Assembly (NCBI GenBank): GCA_929200295.1
Contig: CAKMZE010000006.1
Coordinates: 31,416 to 48,566 of the forward strand
Reading direction: 5' to 3'
Source: an uncultured Alphaproteobacteria bacterium
Lineage (GTDB): Bacteria > Pseudomonadota > Alphaproteobacteria > Rhodobacterales > Rhodobacteraceae
Length of the DNA stretch: 17,151 nt
Shown: piece by piece, positions 7,557-14,417 of the stretch
Position numbering within the stretch: position 1 is the first letter of the stretch
Layout of the letters: each line of letters opens with the position of its first letter
Program-made: the position numbers and the translations under genes
The notes under the pieces: model-generated
Databases searched by the model: none
What the model was told of the DNA's origin: nothing
What the model saw: only the letters and a program-made list of their open reading frames with translations

Positions 7557-8590
7557 TACAGCCACGTGTTCTCCATCTTGTTGATGACACAACTGCGGGC
7601 GGGGTGATGCGCGTGGTCGATTTTATTCAATCCGCGCAATCCATGGCCAAGGTTGCATCTCATCGCGTGCATCCTGTTGAGCGGGGCAAGTTCTGGCGGC
7701 TCGGGACGCGGGCTGATGTGATCGTCTCGCATACGGCGCTGAGTTGGCGAAGCTTACCAGCCATCATTGCGCTGCGTCTGATGCATCCGCGCACGCCTGT
7801 CGTGCATGTTGAGCATAGTTATACCGAAGGCTTTGTTGCACACAACGTGACCCGCAAGAAACGCTTTGCGACGCTTTTACGGGTCGCGTTTTCGCTCTTT
7901 GACCGCGTTGTCGCGGTGAGTGAGGCGCAGGCGAAATGGTTTAAAACGCAAGGGTTTTGCAAGGCCACGCGCTGCCTGACAATCCAATCTTGTGTTGATT
8001 TGCAGGCGTTTCGAAATCTGCCTGCGGCTACACGCCCGACCCGGATATTTGCAGCCATCGGCAGGCTTGATCCGCAAAAGGGGTTTGATACGCTCATTGA
8101 TGCCTTTCAAGAGGTGAAAGACCCCAATATTCGCCTACATATCATTGGCACCGGTGCTGAGCATGATCGCTTGGTTGCCTTGGCCAAGCCAGACACGCGG
8201 ATCATTTTCCGCGGCATGCTGCCGGACCCTGTGAAGGCCCTTTCCGAAGTGGACGCAGTTCTCATGCCATCAAGATGGGAGGCCTATGGTCTTGTCGCGA
8301 TTGAAGCCCTCGCCGCTGGTCGCCCGCTTGTGTGCCATGCGGTAGATGGGATGCATGATCATGAGGCGCTGGGCGCGCGGTTGATCCCAGAACATGTGCC
8401 AACTGCGCTTTCTATAGCGATAGAAGACCTCACAACATCGACAGATGATAAATGCGACACACGGCTGTGCAGGGTGACGACAACGCTCGAAGACCGCTTT
8501 GCGCGACGCTGGAATGCGTTGTTGCTTGATCTTTTGCCAAAGCAAAAAGCATCGTCTGCTGCGAGACTGCTCTCACGGGCGCAATCCTAA
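7553..8590 (+). CDS. Glycosyltransferase family 4 (GT-B)
   Basis: A 345-residue GT-B retaining glycosyltransferase. The N-terminal domain begins QPRVLHLVDDTTAGGVMRVV, with the glycine-rich acceptor loop TAGGVMR. The C-terminal nucleotide-sugar domain begins at AAIGRLDPQKGFDTLIDAF (about 168-186) and contains RWEAYGLVAIEALAAGRPLV, giving the EX7E pair E243/E251 that defines GT4. Length is slightly short for GT4 (usually 360-400). It is the last gene of the flippase-GT2-GT2-GT4 operon and starts with a 4-bp ATGA overlap. HVEHSYTEGF (86-95) in the N-domain resembles GT4 enzymes that use lipid-linked acceptors, but I cannot name the sugar. A 120-bp gap follows before the peroxidase gene. Confidence 0.87.
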   Translation: MIQPRVLHLVDDTTAGGVMRVVDFIQSAQSMAKVASHRVHPVERGKFWRLGTRADVIVSHTALSWRSLPAIIALRLMHPRTPVVHVEHSYTEGFVAHNVTRKKRFATLLRVAFSLFDRVVAVSEAQAKWFKTQGFCKATRCLTIQSCVDLQAFRNLPAATRPTRIFAAIGRLDPQKGFDTLIDAFQEVKDPNIRLHIIGTGAEHDRLVALAKPDTRIIFRGMLPDPVKALSEVDAVLMPSRWEAYGLVAIEALAAGRPLVCHAVDGMHDHEALGARLIPEHVPTALSIAIEDLTTSTDDKCDTRLCRVTTTLEDRFARRWNALLLDLLPKQKASSAARLLSRAQS

Positions 8591-8710
8591 ACGCTGGTAT
8601 ATTTTAAACACAACCAAGGCCGTAAGACCATGTTTATACGGGCAGGCTTGCGCCTGTGATATTCTCTCTTAGACTGCGCGGATGATGCGTTAGGAGAGAG
8701 GCACAGCAGA
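8591..8710 (+). promoter_or_regulatory. Intergenic leader before the diheme peroxidase gene
   Basis: A 120-bp gap. It holds a small inverted repeat CAGGC-TTGC-GCCTG (8643-8656) without a T-run, possibly a weak end signal for the glycosyltransferase operon. It also has complementary arms CTCTCT (8664-8669) and AGAGAG (8695-8700), the second overlapping the GGAGAG ribosome-binding site, so the site could be partly masked in the mRNA. No convincing -35/-10 pair was found. All of this is weak. Confidence 0.25.
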
Positions 8711-10018
8711 ATGCGGTTCATTTATGCCATTTTGTTCGGGTTATATGGGGCAGGGGCGATGGCGCAGGATTTGCCTGATCCTGTGACCGATGATGATTAT
8801 ATCCCGATTGGTCTGGATGAGGCAGCACTGGGCCAATTGCTCTTTTATGATCCCATTTTGTCAGGCAATCGCAATATTGCATGTGCAACCTGTCACCATC
8901 CGAAATTGGGCACGGCTGATGGTCTCGCACTTGGCATCGGGGAGGGGGGAATCGGCCTTGGCACAGATCGCCGCATAGACCCCGATAACCCGCCCGAGGA
9001 ACGTATCCCACGCAATGCACCTGCGCTGTTTAATCTTGGTGCAAAAGAATTCACTGTTCTCTTTCATGATGGCCGGCTTGAGGTTGATGATCAAAGACCT
9101 GGAGGCCTGCGCACACCAATGGATGCAGATATGGTGACAGGCTTTGCCTCGGCGCTCTCTGCGCAAACAATGTTTCCTGTGCTCAGCCGGGACGAGATGG
9201 CAGGTGGGCACCGTGAGAACGATGTCGCACGTGCCGTGCGCCAAGGGGTGATCACGGGTGAGGGTGGGGCGTGGTCTTTGCTATCGCAAAGGGTAGCTAG
9301 CATTCCGGCTTATGCGGTACAGTTTGCAGATGTGTACCCGCATATCTCTGAGCCGGGTGATATCCAGTTTACGGATATTTCCAATGCGATTGCGGTATTT
9401 ATGGCGCATGAATGGCGCTCGGATACCAGCCCGTTTGATGCGGTGTTGCGCGCGCGCGCGACACTGAACGGGAAGGCCGCAGAGGGTATGGTGCTGTTTT
9501 ATGGGCACGCTGGATGTAGCGGGTGCCATAGCGGGGCGTTCCAGACAGACCATCAGTTTCACGCCATGGGGGCACCGCAAATCGGCCCCGGGAAATCTGC
9601 GACATTCGAAGATCACCACCGTGATGAGGGGCGCTTTCGGGTGACAGGTGATCCTGCGGATCTCTATGCATTCCGCACGCCGTCTTTGCGCAATGTCGCA
9701 CTCACAGGCCCCTATGGCCATGCGGGCGCGCATCAAAGCCTTGCGCAGTTTATCGCAGATCACGCGGATCCTGTTGCGGCAGAATTTGATCGTAACCAAG
9801 CGGTGCTAACCGATCCAGCTGACGCCGATTTCAAGGTCATGGATGATCCTGCGCAAAGCGCGCAGATCAAAGCGGCGGTGACAACACCAGCTGTTGAATT
9901 AAGCTCTGATGAGGTCGCGGCGTTGGTCGCTTTCCTGCATCAGTTGACAGACACTGATGCAATGACAGGGAGGCTGGGCATTCCTGATCGTGTGCCCAGT
10001 GGCTTACCACTTCCATAG
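8711..10018 (+). CDS. Periplasmic diheme cytochrome c peroxidase (CcpA/MauG family)
   Basis: A 435-residue secreted c-type cytochrome. The signal peptide is residues 1-18, ending AMA before QDLPDP. Two heme-attachment motifs are visible: CATCH (58-62) and CSGCH (269-273), the two-domain layout of bacterial diheme peroxidases and MauG-like enzymes. FRTPSLRNVALTGPYGHAGA (321-340) is the conserved segment after the second heme. IPRNAPALFNLG (99-110) and FHDGRLEVD (118-126) are also family hallmarks. Length exceeds classical CcpA (about 330-350), nearer to MauG-like proteins with inserts. GGAGAG lies 12 bases before the ATG, which is long. It probably reduces H2O2 or performs a MauG-like oxidation in the periplasm. 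The convergent neighbour encodes another secreted protein. Confidence 0.88.
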   Translation: MRFIYAILFGLYGAGAMAQDLPDPVTDDDYIPIGLDEAALGQLLFYDPILSGNRNIACATCHHPKLGTADGLALGIGEGGIGLGTDRRIDPDNPPEERIPRNAPALFNLGAKEFTVLFHDGRLEVDDQRPGGLRTPMDADMVTGFASALSAQTMFPVLSRDEMAGGHRENDVARAVRQGVITGEGGAWSLLSQRVASIPAYAVQFADVYPHISEPGDIQFTDISNAIAVFMAHEWRSDTSPFDAVLRARATLNGKAAEGMVLFYGHAGCSGCHSGAFQTDHQFHAMGAPQIGPGKSATFEDHHRDEGRFRVTGDPADLYAFRTPSLRNVALTGPYGHAGAHQSLAQFIADHADPVAAEFDRNQAVLTDPADADFKVMDDPAQSAQIKAAVTTPAVELSSDEVAALVAFLHQLTDTDAMTGRLGIPDRVPSGLPLP

Positions 10019-10068
10019 ATTGCCCAGCCTACAGGCTGATCCCACGCGTATTTCTTAGGTTTTAAAAT

Positions 10069-10122
10069 ATCCCGGGGGTCTGGGGGCTGGCCCCCAGGGA
10101 TGGGTTTGTCTGGGGGCTCCCC
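10069..10122. terminator. GC-rich hairpin region between convergent genes
   Basis: The 108-bp gap between the two stop codons holds CTGGGGG (10080-10086), loop CTGG, CCCCCAG (10091-10097), flanked by ATCCC (10069-10073) and GGGAT (10097-10101). An 11-bp direct repeat GTCTGGGGGCT occurs at 10078-10088 and 10108-10118, so the central CCCCCAG could pair with either CTGGGGG copy. There is no T-run. It is placed to act as a bidirectional transcription end for both genes. I recall similar GC-rich hairpins downstream of many Rhodobacteraceae genes. Confidence 0.5.
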
Positions 10123-10126
10123 TCAT

Positions 10127-11608
10127 TCAATGGTCGCGTGAGATGGTTGTCACGCCTCCAGCGCGCGCCGAATGCTGCGTTATTTCTCCGTCTGGCCAGC
10201 GCACATGGACGTCTGCGCTTTGCGCCTCTCCCAACCCGAAATGTAGCGGGCCGAGCTGCCCTCCTGCATGCCCGCCGCCAATGGTGCGTTGCACACGCTG
10301 GTGATGGGTGTCTGTTGTCACCGTGACAATCGCCCCGATTGCATCACGGTTTCCACCAGATTGGCGCAGCGTGAGTGAGAGCCAATTGCCGGTATCAGGC
10401 GTCACATTGCGATAGATCTCAAGTGGTGCCCTGCGGTTTGAGACAATCAGATCAAGCCGTCCATCGCCATCAAAATCCGCCAACGCCGCGCCGCGAGAGC
10501 GGGTGACTGAGGCGACGCCTGCGGCATCAGAAACCTCAGTAAAGCTGCCGTCCGGCTCTTGTCGCAGTAAATTATTCGGGTCCTGCGTCGCCATACCAGG
10601 CATTTGATCCACATTGCCCTTTGCAATAAACAAATCCGCGCGCCCATCATTATTGATATCGCCAAATTCGGCATGCCATCCTGTAGATGGCCTGCCATCA
10701 TCACCGACATGCGGGCGCTGAGCATAGGTGCCGATTGCATAGGGGGCGGCTTGATATCCGCCATCTGGCTGCGCGATTTGCAGCAACTGGTCGCCCATTG
10801 AGGTGAGCATGACATCGTCCAACCCATCCCCCGTGACATCGCGCAATGCGATTCCCATGCCCCAGAGCGAGACAGTGGGCCAACCATCCGCTGGGCCCAA
10901 GAATCGCCGCGCTTTAGTATCCCACATCTGCTCTGCCCCGCCGGATATATAGTAATGGCGGTCATTCGACAGGCGCAGCGCCAATTGGTCACGCGCATCA
11001 TAGGCGGTGAGAATAGACAATGGACAGAACCCCGGGGAAAGCAGCGTTTCGACATAGCCTGCTCCAAGGGGCCGTAGAATGGCATTGTCATCACAGGCCT
11101 CAAACGGGCCATCAGGATCATCGCGATCGACATAATTGCCAATGGCGAAAACGGGGCGTGTGTTATCCTCCCACCAGGCGGTGAATGCGGTTGACCAGCG
11201 ATTATCATCGGGCAGTTGGTAATGCGCGGTCGCATCTTCAAACTGGCAATCTGGGCCACCGCGTAAAATCATATTCTGCCCCACGCGCAGAACAAAAAGA
11301 TCGATATACGCATCGGCGTCGATATCAATCGGATAGGCCCCTGTGGCTCCTGTGATTTGCGGTATATCAGTCTTTTCAAACTGAAAGCCGCCCAGATTGC
11401 GGATTAAGGTTGCTGGGTTTTCGCCACCTGCTGCAAAGATATCGGGTCGTCTGTCGTGATCGCAATCAAAGACGGCGATACCACCACCAACAAAATGTTC
11501 CCACCCGCCTGCGTATTCATGCGCAGGGAGCGCGGCACTGTGGTCTTCAAACATGGGCTCGGCAACTGCGCTGCTTGCAAAGCTCAGCAAACATAAGACG
11601 TATCTCAC
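10127..11608 (-). CDS. Secreted FG-GAP/VCBS repeat protein with ASPIC/UnbV domain (CRTAC1-like)
   Basis: A 493-residue exported protein. Signal peptide 1-16 ends AVA before EPMFED. It carries at least five FG-GAP/VCBS calcium-type motifs: VFDCDHDRRPDIF (about 46-58), IDIDADAYIDLF (94-105), RDVTGDGLDDVM (256-267), GDINNDGRADLF (317-328) and ADFDGDGRLDLI (377-388). An ASPIC/UnbV domain follows (about 408-480), with GAIVTV and GQLGPLHFGLG. This is the layout of a seven-bladed propeller that binds calcium in the periplasm or outside the cell; no enzyme activity is known to me. It starts at GTG 11608, overlapping the upstream ROK gene stop as GTGA, with AAGAGGG in the end of that gene as ribosome-binding site. 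It is convergent with the diheme peroxidase. Five cysteines lie in the mature part (for example C49, C111 and C162). Confidence 0.85.
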   Translation of the reverse strand: MRYVLCLLSFASSAVAEPMFEDHSAALPAHEYAGGWEHFVGGGIAVFDCDHDRRPDIFAAGGENPATLIRNLGGFQFEKTDIPQITGATGAYPIDIDADAYIDLFVLRVGQNMILRGGPDCQFEDATAHYQLPDDNRWSTAFTAWWEDNTRPVFAIGNYVDRDDPDGPFEACDDNAILRPLGAGYVETLLSPGFCPLSILTAYDARDQLALRLSNDRHYYISGGAEQMWDTKARRFLGPADGWPTVSLWGMGIALRDVTGDGLDDVMLTSMGDQLLQIAQPDGGYQAAPYAIGTYAQRPHVGDDGRPSTGWHAEFGDINNDGRADLFIAKGNVDQMPGMATQDPNNLLRQEPDGSFTEVSDAAGVASVTRSRGAALADFDGDGRLDLIVSNRRAPLEIYRNVTPDTGNWLSLTLRQSGGNRDAIGAIVTVTTDTHHQRVQRTIGGGHAGGQLGPLHFGLGEAQSADVHVRWPDGEITQHSARAGGVTTISRDH

Positions 11609-12867
11609 GCGATGCCCTCTTGTGAGAACATCGTGTCGGTCACCGCAGAAAGCGCCAGTGCGGTCGCGCCACGGGCCCAGACCAGATCATCCCAAGCGTG
11701 GATCTCAATTTGGCAAGGCTTGCGCCCTTCAGAGAGGGTCAGCGTTTGCATTTCTTTGAACACGTCTTCTTCGTAAAGATAGTCATACTGCATGCGTTCA
11801 CCAGACAGAATGATCACCGGTGGATCAAAAAGCTGCACCACATTCGACAGACCGATTGAGAGATACCGCCCCGCCCTGCGAAAGATCGTTTGCGCGGCAG
11901 TATCCCCGGCTTTGGCCCTTTTGAAAAGTGTATTGAGCATTTCTTCGGGCGGGGTTTGCGTATCAATCGGCAGGTCGAGCGCGGTCCCTGCTTCGCGAGC
12001 GAGGGCATAATCGGCCAAATATGCCTCAAGACAGCCGCGCTGGCCGCAGCGGCAGAGCGCGCCATCAAGATGCACCTTTGTATGGCCAAGCTCGAGACCC
12101 ATGCCATGGGTCCCGCGATATAGGCGATTGTTGAGCACAAAGCCCATGCCGACACCGTTTTCGATGGTCACAACGGCGAAATCGCGCATCGCACGCCCCG
12201 CGCCAAACCAAAGCTCTGCAAGGGTCAGCATATTCGCATCGTTTTCTAAATAGAGCGGTATTGCAAAGCGTTCCGCAAACACGCTGCCCAGGTCTTGGTC
12301 GCGATCCTGCAAAAGCGATGACCACACGATGTGTCCTGTTGCATGATCAACAATACCAGGCAGGCCAATTGCCACTGCATGAATCGCACTGCGCTCCATG
12401 CCCGCTGCGTTCAGAAGGTTCGCAATAAGCTGGTCGATTTCATCTAATAACGCTGATAACGGGCGCCGTGCGAGCTGCGTTTGTAGCGCGGCATTTGCAA
12501 CGATGTTTCCAGCAAAATCGGTGAGAACGGCTGTGTGGGTTTTAAAGGATAGCTTGATCCCGATGACATGCGCGGCCTCTGGGACAACCTCGAGTGCGAC
12601 GCGCGGGCGCCCACGGCCGGGGTCACGCGCGGTATCACCCACCTCGCGTAAAATCCCGGTGGCAATCAGATCAGCCGTGATCGTTGTGGCGCTGCCAGCG
12701 CTGATATTGAGTGCGCGCGCAATTTCGGCCCGCGCGGCATGCCCATTGGCACGCACGAATTGCAAAATCTGCTGTCGCAAAGACATGGGCGCCCCGCGTT
12801 CTTCGGGAAGCAAAGGTCCACAGCCTGGTATTTCGTCCAGTGGGGCAGTTCCGATAGTACTGTTCAA
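11605..12867 (-). CDS. xylR: ROK-family transcriptional regulator, XylR-like xylose repressor
   Basis: A 420-residue repressor of the ROK family. The N-terminal winged helix-turn-helix is about 30-90 (LRQQILQFVRANGHAARAEI, then LNISAGSATTITADLIATGI). The sugar-binding ROK domain shows IGLPGIVD (168-174), ENDAN (208-212), GLELGH (257-262) and the zinc motif CRCGQRGCLE (272-281). The longest frame starts at TTG 12867, two bases from an operator-like palindrome; ATG 12786 (MSLRQQ) is the alternative, and neither has a strong ribosome-binding site. I keep TTG because residues 15-27 (PGCGPLLPEERGA) look like real protein. It is divergent from xylFHGB, so xylose-responsive repression of that operon and of itself is inferred. 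The XylR name comes from context and operator type, not from sugar-specific residues. Confidence 0.82.
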   Translation of the reverse strand: MNSTIGTAPLDEIPGCGPLLPEERGAPMSLRQQILQFVRANGHAARAEIARALNISAGSATTITADLIATGILREVGDTARDPGRGRPRVALEVVPEAAHVIGIKLSFKTHTAVLTDFAGNIVANAALQTQLARRPLSALLDEIDQLIANLLNAAGMERSAIHAVAIGLPGIVDHATGHIVWSSLLQDRDQDLGSVFAERFAIPLYLENDANMLTLAELWFGAGRAMRDFAVVTIENGVGMGFVLNNRLYRGTHGMGLELGHTKVHLDGALCRCGQRGCLEAYLADYALAREAGTALDLPIDTQTPPEEMLNTLFKRAKAGDTAAQTIFRRAGRYLSIGLSNVVQLFDPPVIILSGERMQYDYLYEEDVFKEMQTLTLSEGRKPCQIEIHAWDDLVWARGATALALSAVTDTMFSQEGIA

Positions 12868-12868
12868 T

Positions 12869-12889
12869 TTAGTTATTCCAGTAAATTAA
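12869..12889. promoter_or_regulatory. XylR-type operator 1 (near the regulator start)
   Basis: Inverted repeat TTAGTT (12869-12874), N9, AATTAA (12884-12889), one mismatch from perfect. It has the TTAGTT...AACTAA form of known ROK/XylR operators such as those of Bacillus xyl genes. It covers the region just upstream of the TTG start of the ROK gene, where its ribosome-binding site would lie, so autorepression is plausible. Confidence 0.6.
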
Positions 12890-12956
12890 ATTCAATATTT
12901 AGTCTCCGATTTATCTTTTACATTAGCTTTAGAGCAGCTGGAATCCAAACTGTTTT

Positions 12957-12987
12957 CGATCTTTTTACACATTTGGTCATTTTTTAT
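12957..12987. repeat. Conserved 31-bp block, copy 1
   Basis: Matches 13105-13135 at 30 of 31 positions, with a perfect core of 26 bases (12962-12987). Core landmarks are TTTTTACAC, then ATTTGGTCAT, then a T-rich end. It contains CATTT twice, eight bases apart. It may be a promoter core or a second regulator's binding site. Confidence 0.85.
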
Positions 12988-13016
12988 ATTTCACAGTTCG
13001 TAGTGAAGCACTTAAA

Positions 13017-13037
13017 TTAGTTAATTCAGCAAACTAA
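13017..13037. promoter_or_regulatory. XylR-type operator 2 (central in the gap)
   Basis: Perfect inverted repeat TTAGTT (13017-13022), N9, AACTAA (13032-13037), exactly 148 bp from operator 1, close to 14 helical turns. A perfect 10-bp palindrome CCAGTACTGG (13040-13049) follows directly. It lies 191 bp before the xylF start codon, so it fits looping or long-distance repression better than simple blocking of the start site. Confidence 0.65.
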
Positions 13038-13104
13038 ATCCAGTACTGGGTCACTAAACTGCCCCCCGCATGGCCTTTGGGGAAGTTGAAATTAAAGCCG
13101 TTAA

Positions 13105-13135
13105 CGATTTTTTTACACATTTGGTCATTTTTTAT
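13105..13135. repeat. Conserved 31-bp block, copy 2
   Basis: Second copy of the block at 12957-12987, differing only at 13109 (T for C). It lies 93 bp before the xylF ATG and, if it includes a promoter, would give a leader of roughly 80 bases. Confidence 0.85.
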
Positions 13136-13228
13136 TTTACAAATCAAAATAAATCAGCGCATTTTAAATAAGTGAGTCATTCGACTCGGTTTCTTCATCT
13201 TGAAGAAAGCATTTATTGGGAGGAATAC

Positions 13229-14257
13229 ATGCATAAATCAGTAATTGCGGCCGCTATTGCGGTTGTTGGCTTTAGTTCAGCGGCACTTGCCGACGGTGTA
13301 ACTGTTGGTGTGAGCTGGTCAAACTTTCAAGAAGAGCGTTGGAAAACAGACGAAGCAGCGATCAAAGCGGCTTTGGAAGCTGCCGGTGCATCATATGTAT
13401 CTGCAGACGCGCAGTCGTCTTCTGCAAAGCAGTTGGCAGATGTTGAAAGCTTGATTGCTCAGGGCGTTGATGCGCTGATCATTCTTGCACAAGACAGTGC
13501 AGCGATTGGTCCAGCAGTTGATGCGGCCGACGCAGAAGGCATCCCTGTTGTAGGGTATGACCGTCTGATCGAAGACAGCCGTGCGTTCTACCTGACATTC
13601 GACAACGTCGAAGTTGGCCGGATGCAGGCACGTGCGGTTCTCGCAGCACAGCCAAGCGGTAACTACGTCATGATCAAAGGCTCACCAACCGATCCTAACG
13701 CAGATTTCCTGCGCGGTGGTCAGCAAGAGGTCTTGCAGGCTGCGATCGATTCTGGTGCGATCACCATTGTTGATGAAGCCTATACAGACGGTTGGTTGCC
13801 AGCAAACGCACAGCGCAACATGGAGCAGATCCTAACAGCTGCTGACAACAATGTTGATGCTGTTGTTGCGTCTAACGACGGTACAGCTGGTGGTGTTGTT
13901 GCAGCACTGACAGCACAGGGCATGGAAGGTATTCCTGTCTCTGGTCAGGATGGCGATCATGCTGCGCTGAACCGCGTTGCATCGGGCACACAGACAGTAT
14001 CTGTCTGGAAAGACGCACGTGAGCTTGGCCGTGCAGCAGGTGAGATTGCTGTTCAGTTGGCCGAAGGTGGCGGTGACCTGATGGCTGTTGATGATCACAT
14101 CTCGTGGACATCACCTGCCGGCACTGAGATGACAGCGATGTTCTTGGCACCTATGCCAATCACAGCTGATAATCTGACTGCCGTTACAGATGCAGGCTGG
14201 ATCACAGTTGATGCGCTCTGCCAAGGCGTGAGCAACGGCCCAGCACCTTGTAACTAA
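13229..14257 (+). CDS. xylF: D-xylose ABC transporter periplasmic binding protein XylF
   Basis: A 342-residue periplasmic sugar-binding protein of the xylose/ribose type (PBP1 fold). The signal peptide (1-21) ends ALA before DGVTVGV. Motifs typical of XylF are VGVSWSNFQEERWKTDEAAI, ADAQSSSAKQLADVESLIAQ, IPVVGYDRLIED, YLTFDNVEVGRMQA and IKGSPTDPNADFL, a very close match to the family. ATG 13229 is chosen because GGGAGGA (13218-13224) sits four bases upstream; an open GTG at 13172 only adds non-signal residues. Codon use leans to CGT, GGT, GTT and GCA more than in neighbours, fitting high expression. It is the first gene of xylFHGB and is followed by a 160-bp gap with a hairpin, a usual way to make more binding protein than membrane parts. 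Confidence 0.93.
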   Translation: MHKSVIAAAIAVVGFSSAALADGVTVGVSWSNFQEERWKTDEAAIKAALEAAGASYVSADAQSSSAKQLADVESLIAQGVDALIILAQDSAAIGPAVDAADAEGIPVVGYDRLIEDSRAFYLTFDNVEVGRMQARAVLAAQPSGNYVMIKGSPTDPNADFLRGGQQEVLQAAIDSGAITIVDEAYTDGWLPANAQRNMEQILTAADNNVDAVVASNDGTAGGVVAALTAQGMEGIPVSGQDGDHAALNRVASGTQTVSVWKDARELGRAAGEIAVQLAEGGGDLMAVDDHISWTSPAGTEMTAMFLAPMPITADNLTAVTDAGWITVDALCQGVSNGPAPCN

Positions 14258-14273
14258 GAGTTACTCCCTGGAA

Positions 14274-14304
14274 TTGGCCCGCTGCCTTATGCGTAGTGGG
14301 CCAA
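14274..14304 (+). terminator. Hairpin between xylF and xylH, likely attenuator or mRNA stabiliser
   Basis: Arms TTGGCCCGCT (14274-14283) and AGTGGGCCAA (14295-14304) form a 10-bp stem with one G-U pair and an 11-base loop. Only a weak T-stretch (CCTTTTG) follows. It begins 17 bp after the xylF stop. It would allow partial termination or protect the xylF mRNA 3' end, giving excess XylF. The rest of the gap to 14417 holds ACAAAGC (14334-14340) and GCTTTGT (14379-14385), a long-loop inverted repeat of doubtful meaning. Confidence 0.6.
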
Positions 14305-14417
14305 AACCTTTTGCTGATATAAATTCCAAAAATACAAAGCTCGATCAAAGCTCATGCTTGCGCTGAAGCTAATGACAGGCTTTGTTTGACTTTGACGTGA
14401 TCTAACTGGAGCCACCA

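Larger units (their letters stand above)
12868..13228. promoter_or_regulatory. Divergent xylR/xylF control region with duplicated operator-promoter cassette
   Basis: A 361-bp AT-rich gap without genes. It contains two copies, 148 bp apart and without indels, of a cassette of about 119 bp (12869-12987 and 13017-13135), each with a palindrome at the start and a conserved AT-rich block at the end. Within the block, TTTACA and TATATT (copy 1) or TATTTT (copy 2) could be -35 and -10 elements reading toward xylF, though their 15-bp spacing is short. After copy 2 comes an AT-rich leader to the xylF ribosome-binding site. No coding frame in the gap is convincing. Confidence 0.7.

Noticed and set aside
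8643..8656. Terminator after the glycosyltransferase operon
   Set aside because: Only a five-base-pair stem and no T-run; too weak to call on its own.
9281..9799. 172-residue minus-strand frame inside the peroxidase gene
   Set aside because: It lies fully opposite a well-supported CDS, is rich in Arg/Cys/His as expected of a shadow frame, and has no recognisable domain.
13172..13228. Upstream GTG start for xylF
   Set aside because: It would put about 19 polar residues before a clean signal peptide, and the strong GGGAGGA site is placed for ATG 13229.
12868..13228. Mobile-element remnant or CRISPR-like repeat pair
   Set aside because: Only two copies at a fixed offset, with no transposase, terminal repeats or target duplication. 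The palindromes match ROK operators, so control function explains it better.
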